From Polymorphobacter_B sp038225475 (lineage in GTDB: Bacteria > Pseudomonadota > Alphaproteobacteria > Sphingomonadales > Sphingomonadaceae), in contig JBBRRA010000001.1 of the NCBI GenBank assembly GCA_038225475.1, positions 346,124 through 410,123 of the forward strand: a DNA stretch of 64,000 nt, read 5' to 3'. Made by a program: the position numbers and the translations under genes. Of the stretch, positions 26,107 to 34,378 are shown in pieces (the stretch's first letter is position 1; every line of letters begins with the position of its first letter). The notes under the pieces are model-generated. The model made no database searches, had not been told where the DNA came from, and saw only the letters and a program-made list of their open reading frames with translations.

Positions 26107-27162
26107 TCAAGCCGCCTGCGGCACCTCGTCGATTTCAGCGAGCGCCGTCAGGAACTGGTCGAGGCAGCGTTCCCAGCTGAAAAAGCGCGCATAGTCGGCG
26201 CAGTCCTCGCGGTCGGCGGTCAACGCCGTGCGGATCGCGGTGTCGAGGCTGTCATCGACCGCGCCGACCCGCCGTGTCCAGCTTGCGATGACGCCACACC
26301 CAGTCTCGCCGACCACGTCGAGCGGCCCGGCGATGCGGAAGCCCGCCACCGGCACGCCGCACGCCAGCGCCTCGATCATCACCAGCCCGAACGTGTCGGT
26401 CAGGCTGGGGAACACAAAGACGTCGGCACCGGCATAAGCTGCGGCGAGCTCCGGCCCACGCAGTGCACCAAGGAACAGCGCATCGGGATAGCGCTGCCGC
26501 AACGTGGCGAGTTCGGGACCGTCGCCGACAACGACGCGCGTGCCGGGAACCGTCGTGTCGAGGAACGCGGCGATGTTCTTTTCCACCGCGACGCGCCCGA
26601 CATAAAGCTGGATCGGGCGGGCGATGCCGGCGTACGCGACGGCCGGTGCGATGTCGCGATTGAACTCAGCCAGATCGACGCCGCGCGACCATAGCCGCGT
26701 CGAGCGCAGATCATGGTCGTGGAGCTCGGCTGCAAGCCGCGGCGTCGCTGCCAGCACATGCCGCGCCGGCGCATGAAAGCGCGTCAACATCCGCCACAGC
26801 CAGTCGGGCGACAACCCGGTGCGCGCAGCGACATAGTCGGGAAAGCGGGTGTGGAACGACGTGGTGAACGGGATGCCCCGCGCCATGCACCAGCGCCGCG
26901 CCAGCCAACCGAGCGGACCTTCGGTGGCGATATGCACCGCCTCGGGCCGGAACGCCTCGATCATCGATGCGACGCGCGACCGCGTGGTCAGCGCCAACCG
27001 GATTTCGGGATAGGTCGGGCACGGCACCGACAGGAACTTGTCGGGGGTGATCGTCTGCACCGCATGACCGCGATCGAGCAGCATTGCTACAGTGGTCGTC
27101 AGCGTCCGGACGACGCCGTTGATCTGCGGCGACCACGCATCACTAACGACAGTGATCCTCAC
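26107..27162 (-). CDS. GT4 glycosyltransferase (GDP-mannose-dependent mannosyltransferase-like)
   Basis: The 351-residue GT-B protein begins MRITVVSDAWSPQINGVVRTL, the opening of the GDP-mannose-dependent alpha-mannosyltransferase group. Other family marks are HIATEGPLGWLARRW, FTTSFHTRFPDY, LYVGRVAVEKNI (donor site) and the E-x7-E-like segment PSLTDTFGLVMIEALACGVPV. It probably mannosylates a lipid at the cytoplasmic face. It overlaps the upstream LpxH-like gene by four bases (ATGA), a coupling repeatedly seen in alphaproteobacteria, suggesting joint work on a membrane glycolipid. Confidence 0.9.
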   Translation of the reverse strand: MRITVVSDAWSPQINGVVRTLTTTVAMLLDRGHAVQTITPDKFLSVPCPTYPEIRLALTTRSRVASMIEAFRPEAVHIATEGPLGWLARRWCMARGIPFTTSFHTRFPDYVAARTGLSPDWLWRMLTRFHAPARHVLAATPRLAAELHDHDLRSTRLWSRGVDLAEFNRDIAPAVAYAGIARPIQLYVGRVAVEKNIAAFLDTTVPGTRVVVGDGPELATLRQRYPDALFLGALRGPELAAAYAGADVFVFPSLTDTFGLVMIEALACGVPVAGFRIAGPLDVVGETGCGVIASWTRRVGAVDDSLDTAIRTALTADREDCADYARFFSWERCLDQFLTALAEIDEVPQAA

Positions 27163-28058
27163 GCCAGTGCGGCCTCGAACGCCGGTTCGGGGACGACGGC
27201 ACCGCGCAGCGACGCGACGTGTTTGGCCCAGTCGATGATCTCGATGCGGCCGTCGCGATGCTCGACGAGCGCGGTACAGCTTTCGACCCAGTCGCCGTCG
27301 TTATAGTAAGTGACGCCGCCGAACTGCCGGATCTCGGCGCAGTGGATATGCCCGCAGACCACCCCATCGACGCCGCGTTCGGCAGCGGCGTGGGCGACGG
27401 CCTCCTCGAACTGCGAGATGAACGCGACGGCATTCTTGACCTTTTTCTTGAGGTGCGCCGACAGCGACCAATATGGCAGGCCGAAGCGCCGCCGCACGAA
27501 ATTGAAGCCGATGTTGAGCTTGAGCAGCGCCGAATAGGCATAGTCACCAAGGAACGCGAGCCAGCGGGCATAGAGCACAACGCCGTCGAACTCGTCGCCG
27601 TGGAGCACCAGCAGGCGGCGATCGTCCGCGGTCACATGCACCGCCTGCGCCAGCACCTCGACGCCGCCAAAGCTCAAACCGGTGTAATCGCGCAACATTT
27701 CGTCGTGATTGCCGGGAATATAGACCACGCGCGTGCCCTTGTTCGCCAGCTTCAGGACGCGGCGGACGACGTCATTGTGCAGCGGCGGCCAATACCAGCC
27801 GCGCTTCAAACGCCAGCCGTCGATGATATCGCCGACCAGATAGAGCGTGCCGGGTTGAATGGCCTTGAGGAAGTCGAGCAGCAATTCGGCGTTGCAGCCC
27901 GAAGTGCCGAGGTGCGTATCCGATATCCAGACGGTACGGAACTTCAGCTTGCGCTTGGGATGGGTATCGTCCTCATCGTCGCGCCAAGGATTCGCAGGGG
28001 CGTTGCTACCAGTAACCGTGTCGACGATCGACCGGGCCGAAAAGGGTATGCTTGCCAT
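27159..28058 (-). CDS. UDP-2,3-diacylglucosamine diphosphatase-like metallophosphoesterase
   Basis: The 299-residue calcineurin-like phosphoesterase carries the five metal motifs in order: WISDTHLG, YLVGDIIDGW, IPGNHDE, LHGDEFD and GHIHCAEI. The WYWPPLHNDVV segment after the second motif is typical of LpxH-like enzymes, which cleave UDP-2,3-diacylglucosamine in lipid A synthesis. The roughly 38-residue N-terminal extension before KFRTVWISDTH is unusual; an internal start is possible but no better ATG is seen. Given its coupling to a mannosyltransferase and not to lipid A genes, it may act on a related lipid pyrophosphate. Confidence 0.88.
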   Translation of the reverse strand: MASIPFSARSIVDTVTGSNAPANPWRDDEDDTHPKRKLKFRTVWISDTHLGTSGCNAELLLDFLKAIQPGTLYLVGDIIDGWRLKRGWYWPPLHNDVVRRVLKLANKGTRVVYIPGNHDEMLRDYTGLSFGGVEVLAQAVHVTADDRRLLVLHGDEFDGVVLYARWLAFLGDYAYSALLKLNIGFNFVRRRFGLPYWSLSAHLKKKVKNAVAFISQFEEAVAHAAAERGVDGVVCGHIHCAEIRQFGGVTYYNDGDWVESCTALVEHRDGRIEIIDWAKHVASLRGAVVPEPAFEAALA

Positions 28059-28147
28059 CGGGCTGCGTCTTCCGCCTGCCTGTACTGACGCACTACTACA
28101 TATTGTATGTGACGATCACGTGGCAATCTAGCCGAAACGCGATTTGC

Positions 28148-28540
28148 TTAGGCAAGCAGCGCCACTAATAGCATCGCCAGACCGGCCGCGCTGACCAGCC
28201 AGACCAGCGACCGGACGACGGGAACACCAAAGGCATAGAGCGGCAGATAGATCAGACGCGCCCAGAAATAGAGTTCGCACCCAAGCACCGTCTTTGCCGA
28301 ATGGATGTTCGCCGCATGCGCAATCAGCACTGCACCGATGAAAAGCGGCAGCGTTTCGAACAGGTTATTCTGCGCACGTTGCAACCGCTCGGCGACCGGG
28401 CTCAACGGCGGCATGGCGTCGTCACGCGGTCCCATATTCCATTTGGTGCCGTATTGCCGCGTCCGGACCACATCGAAGGCGATGATGTAGACCACCGCCA
28501 GAACGAGTGTCCACGTCAGCAGCGTCAGTTCGGTTGTCAT
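28148..28540 (-). CDS. MAPEG family membrane protein
   Basis: The 130-residue protein has four predicted helices: TLLTWTLVLAVVYIIAFDV, a helix around NLFETLPLFIGAVLIAHAA, ELYFWARLIYLPLYAFGV, and LVWLVSAAGLAMLLVALLA. The loop RAQNNLFETLPLF is the MAPEG family signature for glutathione and eicosanoid-type metabolism. Bacterial members are mostly uncharacterised. Its ATG overlaps the stop of the ParA-like gene (ATGA), so the two are translated together. A second, more divergent MAPEG protein lies at 33223. Confidence 0.88.
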   Translation of the reverse strand: MTTELTLLTWTLVLAVVYIIAFDVVRTRQYGTKWNMGPRDDAMPPLSPVAERLQRAQNNLFETLPLFIGAVLIAHAANIHSAKTVLGCELYFWARLIYLPLYAFGVPVVRSLVWLVSAAGLAMLLVALLA

Positions 28541-29274
28541 GCCCCGGTCTCCGATATGGCGCGCTCGATCGCGGCCCAAACTGCATTGAACGCACGCGCC
28601 GCAACACCGCCCGAAGCACGCGCACCGATCGGGGCCTGCTCGACACCGAGCTTCTCGATCGCGCTGGCATAGGGGATCGTCAACCGGTCGGGTGCCGCAT
28701 CGATAATCGCCTTGTGCAGCGACTTGCGGCGGTCGACCATCGTGAATACCGGCAGCACGCTCAGCCCCTTGCGCGGCTCGCGCGCGAGGTGCGCCGTCAA
28801 TTGATCGAACGCGCGCATCGACAGCGGCGACGGCAGCATCGGCACCACCAGCACGTCGACCGCGCGGAACACCTGATCGGCAAGCTCGGTCAGCCCGGGC
28901 GGGCAATCGAGGATGACGCGGTCATAGTCGCGGTCGAAGTCCTTGAGCATCTTGCGCAGCCGCTTGGCTTTGTCGTCATCGGTCAGCTGGCGCTCGAGCT
29001 GCCGCAGCGACCGGTCTGCCGCGAGCACGTCGAGCCGGTCATACTGGCTTGGCTGCACCAGGCTGCGCAGTTCGGCGCTCCCGGCGAACACCTTGCGCGC
29101 CGATGCCCCCGGCCGCGCATCGAGGCGCAATGCATAGGTCGCAGCGCCCTGCACATCGAGGTCCCACAGCAGCGTGCGCCGCGCGCTTTGCGCTGCCGCA
29201 GCAAAAGCGAGATTGACCGCCAACGTCGTTTTACCGACACCGCCTTTGACGCTGAAGACCGCGATGCTTTTCAT
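28537..29274 (-). CDS. ParA/MinD-like ATPase without ParB partner
   Basis: The 245-residue deviant Walker A ATPase begins MKSIAVFSVKGGVGKTTLAVNLA, containing KGGVGKT. It has a Walker A' LWDLDVQGAATYAL and Walker B VILDCPPGLTEL. These proteins dimerise on ATP and position DNA or protein cargo. No ParB or centromere-like repeats are nearby, so it is an orphan ParA, possibly placing a membrane complex. The C-terminal IEKLGVEQAPIGARA is the usual ParA tail. Start at 29274 is chosen for the family match. It lies between merR and the MAPEG gene, overlapping the latter by four bases. Confidence 0.88.
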   Translation of the reverse strand: MKSIAVFSVKGGVGKTTLAVNLAFAAAAQSARRTLLWDLDVQGAATYALRLDARPGASARKVFAGSAELRSLVQPSQYDRLDVLAADRSLRQLERQLTDDDKAKRLRKMLKDFDRDYDRVILDCPPGLTELADQVFRAVDVLVVPMLPSPLSMRAFDQLTAHLAREPRKGLSVLPVFTMVDRRKSLHKAIIDAAPDRLTIPYASAIEKLGVEQAPIGARASGGVAARAFNAVWAAIERAISETGA

Positions 29275-29284
29275 GCGGAGCGCA

Positions 29285-29677
29285 CTAAAGCGCGCGCGCC
29301 GCCGCCAGCGCCTCGGCAAGCTGCGCGCGAATCGCCGGCAGCGACATCAGCGACACCGGACGCGAGGCGCGCTTGTCGTTGACCGGTGCCCGCTGCGGCG
29401 ACGGTGCGGCGGGCGCTTCGGGGCCCGTGCCGCGCGCCAGCAACTGCTGCACGCCGCGGATCGTATAGCCTTCGCTGTACAACAGCCGGTTGATCGTCTG
29501 CAGCAACGCGACATCGGCCGGCCGGTAATAGCGCCGGTTACCGCCGCGCTTCAGCGGGCTGATCTGCGTAAAGCGGCTTTCCCAGAAGCGCAGCACATGC
29601 TGCGGGACGCCGACTTCGGCGGCGACTTCGCTGATCGTGCGAAACGCCGTGCTCGACTTTTCCGACGGCCCGAGCAT
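29285..29677 (-). CDS. MerR family transcriptional regulator
   Basis: The 130-residue protein has an N-terminal MerR helix-turn-helix: AFRTISEVAAEVGVPQHVLRFWESRF, with the wing RGGNRRYYRPADVALLQTINRLLY and the linker helix EGYTIRGVQQLL. The C-terminus is short and lacks cysteines, so it is not a metal sensor. This is the MerR protein conserved next to ihfA in alphaproteobacteria. Its ATG overlaps the ihfA stop in the form TGATG, indicating translational coupling. Confidence 0.92.
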   Translation of the reverse strand: MLGPSEKSSTAFRTISEVAAEVGVPQHVLRFWESRFTQISPLKRGGNRRYYRPADVALLQTINRLLYSEGYTIRGVQQLLARGTGPEAPAAPSPQRAPVNDKRASRPVSLMSLPAIRAQLAEALAAARAL

Positions 29678-30042
29678 CAGGCCGGCTCGCCGTCGTTGAT
29701 GCGCTCACGCAGCAGCTGGCTCGGGCGGAAGGTCAGCACCTTGCGCGGTTCGATCGGCACTTCCTCGCCGGTCTTGGGGTTGCGGCCGACGCGCAGGCCC
29801 TTCTGGCGCAGCACGAAACTGCCGAACGAAGAAATTTTGACATTGTCGCCGGCGACCAGCGTATCGCTGATATGCGACAGCACATTTTCGACAAGGCTCG
29901 CCGACTCGGCGCGCGACAGGCCGATCTCGTTATGGACGGCCTCGCACAGGTCGGCGCGCGTGACGCTGTTGCCCGCAGAAGTTTTCAAAGTCTTAACAGC
30001 TTGTTGCTGAACTGTTTTTGACCGCTTGGCTGTCGTAGGCAT
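29677..30042 (-). CDS. ihfA: integration host factor subunit alpha
   Basis: The 121-residue DNA-bending protein has the HU/IHF fold: SVTRADLCEAVHNEIGLSRAES (dimer helices), VKISSFGSFVLRQKGLRVGRNP, and the minor-groove arm KTGEEVPIEPRKVLTFRPSQLLRERI with the intercalating Pro. About 20 extra N-terminal residues rich in Lys and Gln precede the fold, as in several sphingomonads. It forms a heterodimer with IHF beta to bend DNA. The ATG at 30042 was chosen over an upstream start because MPTTAKRSK begins cleanly. Order fabH-ihfA-merR supports the alpha assignment. Confidence 0.94.
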   Translation of the reverse strand: MPTTAKRSKTVQQQAVKTLKTSAGNSVTRADLCEAVHNEIGLSRAESASLVENVLSHISDTLVAGDNVKISSFGSFVLRQKGLRVGRNPKTGEEVPIEPRKVLTFRPSQLLRERINDGEPA

Positions 30043-30071
30043 GATTTCCGATCCCCTCCCTGGCCGTGATG

Positions 30072-31043
30072 CTACCACCGAATAACGGCAGCGCCCCAGG
30101 TGAAGCCACCGCCCATTGCCTCCAATAGCAACAAATCGTTAGCTTTAATACGCCCATCACGCACAGCGGTGTCGAGCGCGAGCGGAACCGACGCCGCCGA
30201 CGTGTTGGCGTGGTCGTCGACGGTGACCACCACACGTTCGATCGGCAGCCCGAGTTTACGCGCCGTGCCCTCCAGAATCCGCAGATTGGCCTGATGCGGG
30301 ATCACCCAGTCGATCGCGCCGACATCGAGCCCGGCAGCGGCAACGGTTTCGACCATGACGCTGGCAAGGTTGGTGACCGCGTGGCGAAACACCTCGCGCC
30401 CCTTCATCCGCAGCTTACCGACAGTGCCCGTGGTGCCCGGCCCGCCGTCGACGTACAGCAGGTCGTTATAACGGCCATCCGAATGCAGCCGGTGCGCAAG
30501 GATGCCACGGTCGCGGTTGTCGCCCTGCCCCACCTCGGCGCGGAGCACGACGGCACCGGCACCGTCGCCGAACAGCACGCAGGTGCCGCGGTCCTCCCAG
30601 TCGAGCAGGCGGCTGAACGTCTCCGCGCCGATCACCAGCGCGGTTTCCGCGGCGCCGCTGACGAGCATCGCATCGGCGACGCTCAACGCATAGAGAAACC
30701 CCGAGCAGACTGCGCCGACGTCGAATGCAGCGCCGCGCGTCATGCCGAGCTTGTGCTGGACGACGGTCGCGCACGCCGGAAACGTCTGGTCGGGCGTGGC
30801 GGTGGCGACGATGACCAGATCGATGTCGGCCGCCGTCAGGCCCGCCATGTCGAGCGCGCGGCGCGCTGCGGCGACGGCGAGATCCGACGTCGCTTCGTCG
30901 GCGGCGGCGATGTGGCGCTGACGGATGCCGGTGCGCTCGACGATCCACGCATCGGTGGTATCGACGCGTTCGGCAAGCTCGCGGTTGGTGACGAGGCGGC
31001 TCGGCAGATAGCTGCCGGTGCCGACGACGACGGCGCGCCTCAC
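30072..31043 (-). CDS. fabH: beta-ketoacyl-ACP synthase III
   Basis: The 323-residue enzyme condenses acetyl-CoA with malonyl-ACP to start fatty acid synthesis. The triad is visible: Cys113 in DVGAVCSGFLYAL, the His in WVIPHQANLRI, and the Asn in VDDHANTSAASVPLAL. It opens RRAVVVGTGSYLPSRLVTN and ends EAMGGGFTWGAAVIRW, both typical of FabH. It overlaps plsX by four bases (ATGA) and precedes ihfA in the same unit. Confidence 0.97.
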   Translation of the reverse strand: MRRAVVVGTGSYLPSRLVTNRELAERVDTTDAWIVERTGIRQRHIAAADEATSDLAVAAARRALDMAGLTAADIDLVIVATATPDQTFPACATVVQHKLGMTRGAAFDVGAVCSGFLYALSVADAMLVSGAAETALVIGAETFSRLLDWEDRGTCVLFGDGAGAVVLRAEVGQGDNRDRGILAHRLHSDGRYNDLLYVDGGPGTTGTVGKLRMKGREVFRHAVTNLASVMVETVAAAGLDVGAIDWVIPHQANLRILEGTARKLGLPIERVVVTVDDHANTSAASVPLALDTAVRDGRIKANDLLLLEAMGGGFTWGAAVIRW

Positions 31044-32095
31044 GCCGCCGCCGGATCGGCGGGGAGCACGGCGGGGCGGTGCGCGCGAAAATTGGCGAGA
31101 TCGTCGCTGATCCGCCGGGTGATATTGTCGGCGATCAGGTCGTGCGCGACGCCGATGGCGTTGGCGAAGCCGCGGACATTGGCGCTGCCGTGGCTTTTGA
31201 CGATAACGCCGTTGAGCCCGAGGAAGACCGCGCCATTGTGGTTATTCGGATCGAGGTGGCGACCGAGCGCCCGCAGCGCGCCGCGCGACAACAGATAACC
31301 GAGCCGCGTCAGCCACGACGAGCGGAACGCTTCGGCCAATAACCCGGTCACCAGCCGCCCGGTGCCTTCGGCGGTCTTGAGCGCGATGTTGCCTGAAAAA
31401 CCATCGGTGACGATGACATCGACATCGCCGCGCCCGATCTTGTCGCCTTCGACAAAGCCCTCGAACGCCATCGGCAGGTCGACAGCGCGCAACAGCGCTG
31501 CGGCCTCTTTCAGCTCGTCGGTGCCCTTCAATTCCTCTTCGCCGATGTTGAGCAGGGCGACGCGCGGCCGCGCCAGCCCGAGCACGGCACGCGCAAACGC
31601 CGCCCCCATCACGGCGAACTGGACAAGGTTTTCGGCGTCGCATTCGGTGTTGGCACCAAGGTCGAGCACCACCGAATCGGACTTGAGCGTCGGCAGCAGC
31701 GCCGCGAGCGCCGGGCGGTCGATGCCGTCCATCGTGCGCAGCATCAGCTTCGACATCGCCATCAGCGCGCCGGTGTTGCCCGCCGATACCGCGGCGAGTG
31801 CCTCGCCGTCCTTGACCGCCATCACCGCCAGCCCCATCGACGTCGCGCGCCCGCGGCGGATCGCCTGGCTCGGCTTGTCGGTGCCGAGCACGACCTCGGC
31901 GGTATGCACGATCACCGAATTGGCGGTCACCCGCGGCGCGCGCACCAGTTCGGCGGCGATCAACGCCTGGTCGCCGTACAGGCGGAACTGCAGTTTGGGA
32001 TAGCGTTGCTGCGCGACTTCGGCGGCAGCGATGACGACCGCCGGGCCGATGTCGCCACCCATCACATCCAGCGCGATGACCGGACGGTCCGTCAT
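31040..32095 (-). CDS. plsX: phosphate acyltransferase PlsX
   Basis: The 351-residue peripheral membrane enzyme makes acyl-phosphate from acyl-ACP for phospholipid synthesis. Key parts are VIALDVMGGDIGPAVVIAAA at the start, ISAGNTGALMAMSKLMLRTM-like sequence (AVSAGNTGALMAMS), LLNIGEEELKGTDELKEAAALLR, and DVIVTDGFSGNIALKTAEGTG, all characteristic of PlsX. The gene lies downstream of rpmF and overlaps fabH, the standard bacterial order. Confidence 0.97.
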   Translation of the reverse strand: MTDRPVIALDVMGGDIGPAVVIAAAEVAQQRYPKLQFRLYGDQALIAAELVRAPRVTANSVIVHTAEVVLGTDKPSQAIRRGRATSMGLAVMAVKDGEALAAVSAGNTGALMAMSKLMLRTMDGIDRPALAALLPTLKSDSVVLDLGANTECDAENLVQFAVMGAAFARAVLGLARPRVALLNIGEEELKGTDELKEAAALLRAVDLPMAFEGFVEGDKIGRGDVDVIVTDGFSGNIALKTAEGTGRLVTGLLAEAFRSSWLTRLGYLLSRGALRALGRHLDPNNHNGAVFLGLNGVIVKSHGSANVRGFANAIGVAHDLIADNITRRISDDLANFRAHRPAVLPADPAAA

Positions 32096-32144
32096 CGGCG
32101 GTTAGTCATGATAAACCTTTGGCTGTCGCGATCGAAATCGTCTG

Positions 32145-32324
32145 TCAGGCGCCGACTTCGACGACCTCGCGGCCATTGTAGTGGCCGCAGGCGTTGCACA
32201 GATTGTGCGGCAGCTTAAGCTCGCCGCAGTTCGGGCATTCCTGGAACGGCGTGGCGACCAGCGCGTGATGGCTGCGGCGCATGTTGCGGCGCGAGGGCGA
32301 GGTTTTGCGTTTCGGAACAGCCAT
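32145..32324 (-). CDS. rpmF: 50S ribosomal protein L32
   Basis: The 59-residue protein MAVPKRKTSPSRRNMRRSHH is the conserved L32 opening, followed by a zinc-ribbon part with CPNCGELKLPHNLCNACGHY, keeping both CxxC pairs. It binds 23S rRNA in the large subunit. It is the first gene of the rpmF-plsX-fabH-ihfA-merR set, 49 bases before plsX, and is preceded by a recognisable promoter. Confidence 0.97.
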   Translation of the reverse strand: MAVPKRKTSPSRRNMRRSHHALVATPFQECPNCGELKLPHNLCNACGHYNGREVVEVGA

Positions 32325-32421
32325 GCGGCACCTGTCTTCTATCGGGTCAAACCGGAATAATCTCGGGCCGACGCGATGACCGCGGCCGCCAAGACCGTCC
32401 GGAGGGTCGGTTGAGGCGGGG

Positions 32422-32449
32422 ACAATAGTGATTTCGGCTGCGGTTGCAA
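32422..32449 (-). promoter_or_regulatory. rpmF: putative promoter of rpmF-plsX-fabH unit
   Basis: On the minus strand TTGCAA (32449-32444) and TATTGT (32427-32422) are separated by 16 bases. Transcription would start near 32415, leaving a leader of about 90 bases before the L32 start. The position and hexamers fit a housekeeping sigma promoter of this group of bacteria. Confidence 0.55.
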
Positions 32450-32888
32450 GCCAAAGTCGCGCACGCCGTAATGCCATGCGGCCCATGACTGCGGCGCGGC
32501 AGGCACAGGCGCTAAGCGATGATCTCGTCCGGTGGCCGCCCGGCTCGTTGAGGGAGCAGGACGGTCACCGGATCGAGCAGGCGCGTGACGGGCAACAGGG
32601 GTCACCGGGTTTTCGGAAGGACGCGGTCTCTTAGGCCGCTAGCGCTTCTACGCAGATTTGGTACGCCGATTTGCGCCTATCACGGCGCCATCCTTTGCGG
32701 ATCGTAGAATGCCCTCCTGGAGCACATTTGGAGGTCTTGGCCCTGTTGCTGGTCGTCACGTCCGGGTGCATGCAAATGCGACGATCATGCGCCCCGGACA
32801 GGCATTGGCACGACAGCCTCACCTGCCGCGCCGCCTGAGTCCCGCTTAGCGCCATATGGGTTATTTTGTCAAGCCGTTTCTATGCAAA
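32450..32888. other. non-coding stretch between rpmF promoter and csbD terminator
   Basis: This stretch of about 440 bases has only short frames with poor composition on both strands. I see no tRNA, repeat or family-like peptide. A minus-strand 74-codon frame (32631-32855) has an unconvincing cysteine-rich translation and no good ribosome site. Confidence 0.4.
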
Positions 32889-32912
32889 CGGCCGCCCCTT
32901 TCGGGACGGCCG
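32889..32912 (-). terminator. intrinsic terminator of the csbD-like gene
   Basis: CGGCCG at 32907-32912 and again at 32889-32894 form, with CCC/GGG inside and a four-base loop, a stable hairpin; the RNA leaving it on the minus strand continues UUUG. It lies 27 bases beyond the stop of the csbD-like gene. Confidence 0.6.
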
Positions 32913-32938
32913 CGCGTCGGACATCGGCGAACCGCGTC

Positions 32939-33115
32939 CTAGTCGTTCTTGGTGATGGCGTCCTTAACGCCGCCGACGGCGTTCTGCACGCGGCCTTCGA
33001 CCTTTTCGGCCTTGCCTTCGGCTTCGAGCTTGCTGTCGCCGAGCACCTTGCCGGTGGCTTCCTTGATGCTGCCGCCCATCTTCTTGAGCGCGCCGTCGAT
33101 ACGATCTTCGTTCAT
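32939..33115 (-). CDS. CsbD family stress protein
   Basis: The 58-residue hydrophilic protein MNEDRIDGALKKMGGSIKEA, then TGKVLGDSKLEAEGKAEKVEGRVQNAVGGVKDAI, is a standard CsbD-like protein. These small, highly charged proteins accumulate in general stress response in many bacteria; their biochemical role is unknown. The ATG at 33115 follows GAAGGAGACC, a strong Shine-Dalgarno. A hairpin terminator follows the gene. Confidence 0.93.
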   Translation of the reverse strand: MNEDRIDGALKKMGGSIKEATGKVLGDSKLEAEGKAEKVEGRVQNAVGGVKDAITKND

Positions 33116-33222
33116 TGCCGGTCTCCTTCGGGTTGATGATGCGGTTTCGAACCAACCACCTGCGCTTTGGTTGCATGGCCGGTCCGAATGTCGCATATCA
33201 ACGGCTTTTGAGGGGGACTCGA

Positions 33223-33612
33223 ATGCATCTCGCTGTCACGCTGACCACCGCCGGCCTGCTCGGGCTGTTGTACTTCATCCTCAGCATCCGCGTCGTTCAG
33301 GTGCGCGGCAAGCTTAAGGTCAACCTTGGCGACGGCGGCGACGACATGCTGCTGTCCCGCATCCGCGCGCACGCCAACTTTGCCGAATACGTCCCGATGC
33401 TGCTCATCCTGATGGCGCTGATCGAGCTTTCGGTCGAGCCGAGCCTGTGGCTATGGGTGCTGGGGGCAACGATCGTTGTCGCCCGCGTGGCGCATGCCGT
33501 CGGCATGGCGCGCGGCGGCGGTAATCCGTTCCGCGTCATCGGCACGCTGGGAACCTGGGTTCCGCTGGTCGTTGCGAGCGTCTGGGCGATCGCGGTCGGC
33601 CACGGCAGCTAG
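33223..33612 (+). CDS. MAPEG family protein
   Basis: The 129-residue integral membrane protein has four helices and the MAPEG core SRIRAHANFAEYVPMLLILMALIEL, which matches the family motif of glutathione-dependent membrane enzymes (the RxxNxxE form is RAHANFAEY). The opening LTTAGLLGLLYFILSIRVVQVRGKLKVNLGDGGDD is typical of bacterial members annotated as MAPEG. The function is unknown. It is divergent from csbD, and its stop overlaps the stop of the convergent MBL hydrolase by four bases. Confidence 0.9.
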   Translation: MHLAVTLTTAGLLGLLYFILSIRVVQVRGKLKVNLGDGGDDMLLSRIRAHANFAEYVPMLLILMALIELSVEPSLWLWVLGATIVVARVAHAVGMARGGGNPFRVIGTLGTWVPLVVASVWAIAVGHGS

Positions 33613-34274
33613 GCGCGCGCGAGCACCCGGTCGGCAACATAGGCGTTCGACCGCCGCTCGGCCCCGAAGGTCGACATTGCGCCGTGGCCCGGAATGAACG
33701 CCGTCGCGTCGCCCAGCGGCCAAAGCCGGGTGACGATCGCGTCGATCAGATCAGCATGGTTGCCGCGCGGAAAATCGGTGCGCCCGATCGACCCCTGAAA
33801 CAGCACGTCGCCGACGATCGCGAGGTTCGACGGCGCGTGATGAAAGATCACATGCCCCGGGGTGTGACCGGGGCAGTGGTACACATCGAGCACCAGCGTG
33901 CCGACCGTCACCGTATCGCCCTGCGCCAGCCAGCGATCGGGGGTGAATGCGGTGGCGCCGGTGATGCCATATTGCTCGCCCACCGTAGGCGCCATGTCGA
34001 TCCAGAATTTATCGTCGGGGTGCGGCCCCTCGATCGGCACGCCCAGCTCGGCGGCAAGGCTGCCGGTCATCCCGCAATGGTCGATATGCCCGTGCGTGAC
34101 GAGCAGCTTTTCGATCGTGACGCCGTGCTGCGCCGCCACTGCCTTCAACCGGTCGAGATCGCCGCCGGGGTCGACGAACGCGCCGCGCATGGTCGCGGTG
34201 CACCACAGCAGCGTGCAATTCTGCTGGAGCGGCGTGACGGGGACGATAACGGCCTGGAGCGGTGCTTTGGTCAT
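33609..34274 (-). CDS. MBL fold metallo-hydrolase (glyoxalase II-like)
   Basis: The 221-residue metallo-beta-lactamase fold protein carries the dinuclear metal motif THGHIDHCGM, a later His in CPGHTPGHVIF, Asp in IVGDVLFQGSIGRTD, and a final His in IPGHGAMSTFG. It begins APLQAVIVPVTPLQQNCTLLW, the usual opening of YcbL-like hydroxyacylglutathione hydrolase relatives. It probably hydrolyses a thioester such as a lactoylglutathione-like compound. The start at 34274 was chosen by family match; the frame continues upstream with no family resemblance. Confidence 0.92.
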   Translation of the reverse strand: MTKAPLQAVIVPVTPLQQNCTLLWCTATMRGAFVDPGGDLDRLKAVAAQHGVTIEKLLVTHGHIDHCGMTGSLAAELGVPIEGPHPDDKFWIDMAPTVGEQYGITGATAFTPDRWLAQGDTVTVGTLVLDVYHCPGHTPGHVIFHHAPSNLAIVGDVLFQGSIGRTDFPRGNHADLIDAIVTRLWPLGDATAFIPGHGAMSTFGAERRSNAYVADRVLARA

Positions 34275-34378
34275 GGCGACAGAAATGGCGTGCCAGGCCA
34301 GCGAGCGCAACCCGGCGATTTGCCCGGCATATAACGCGCGCGCCGATCCGTGCGGCGGCAACGCATCACCGGCAACGC

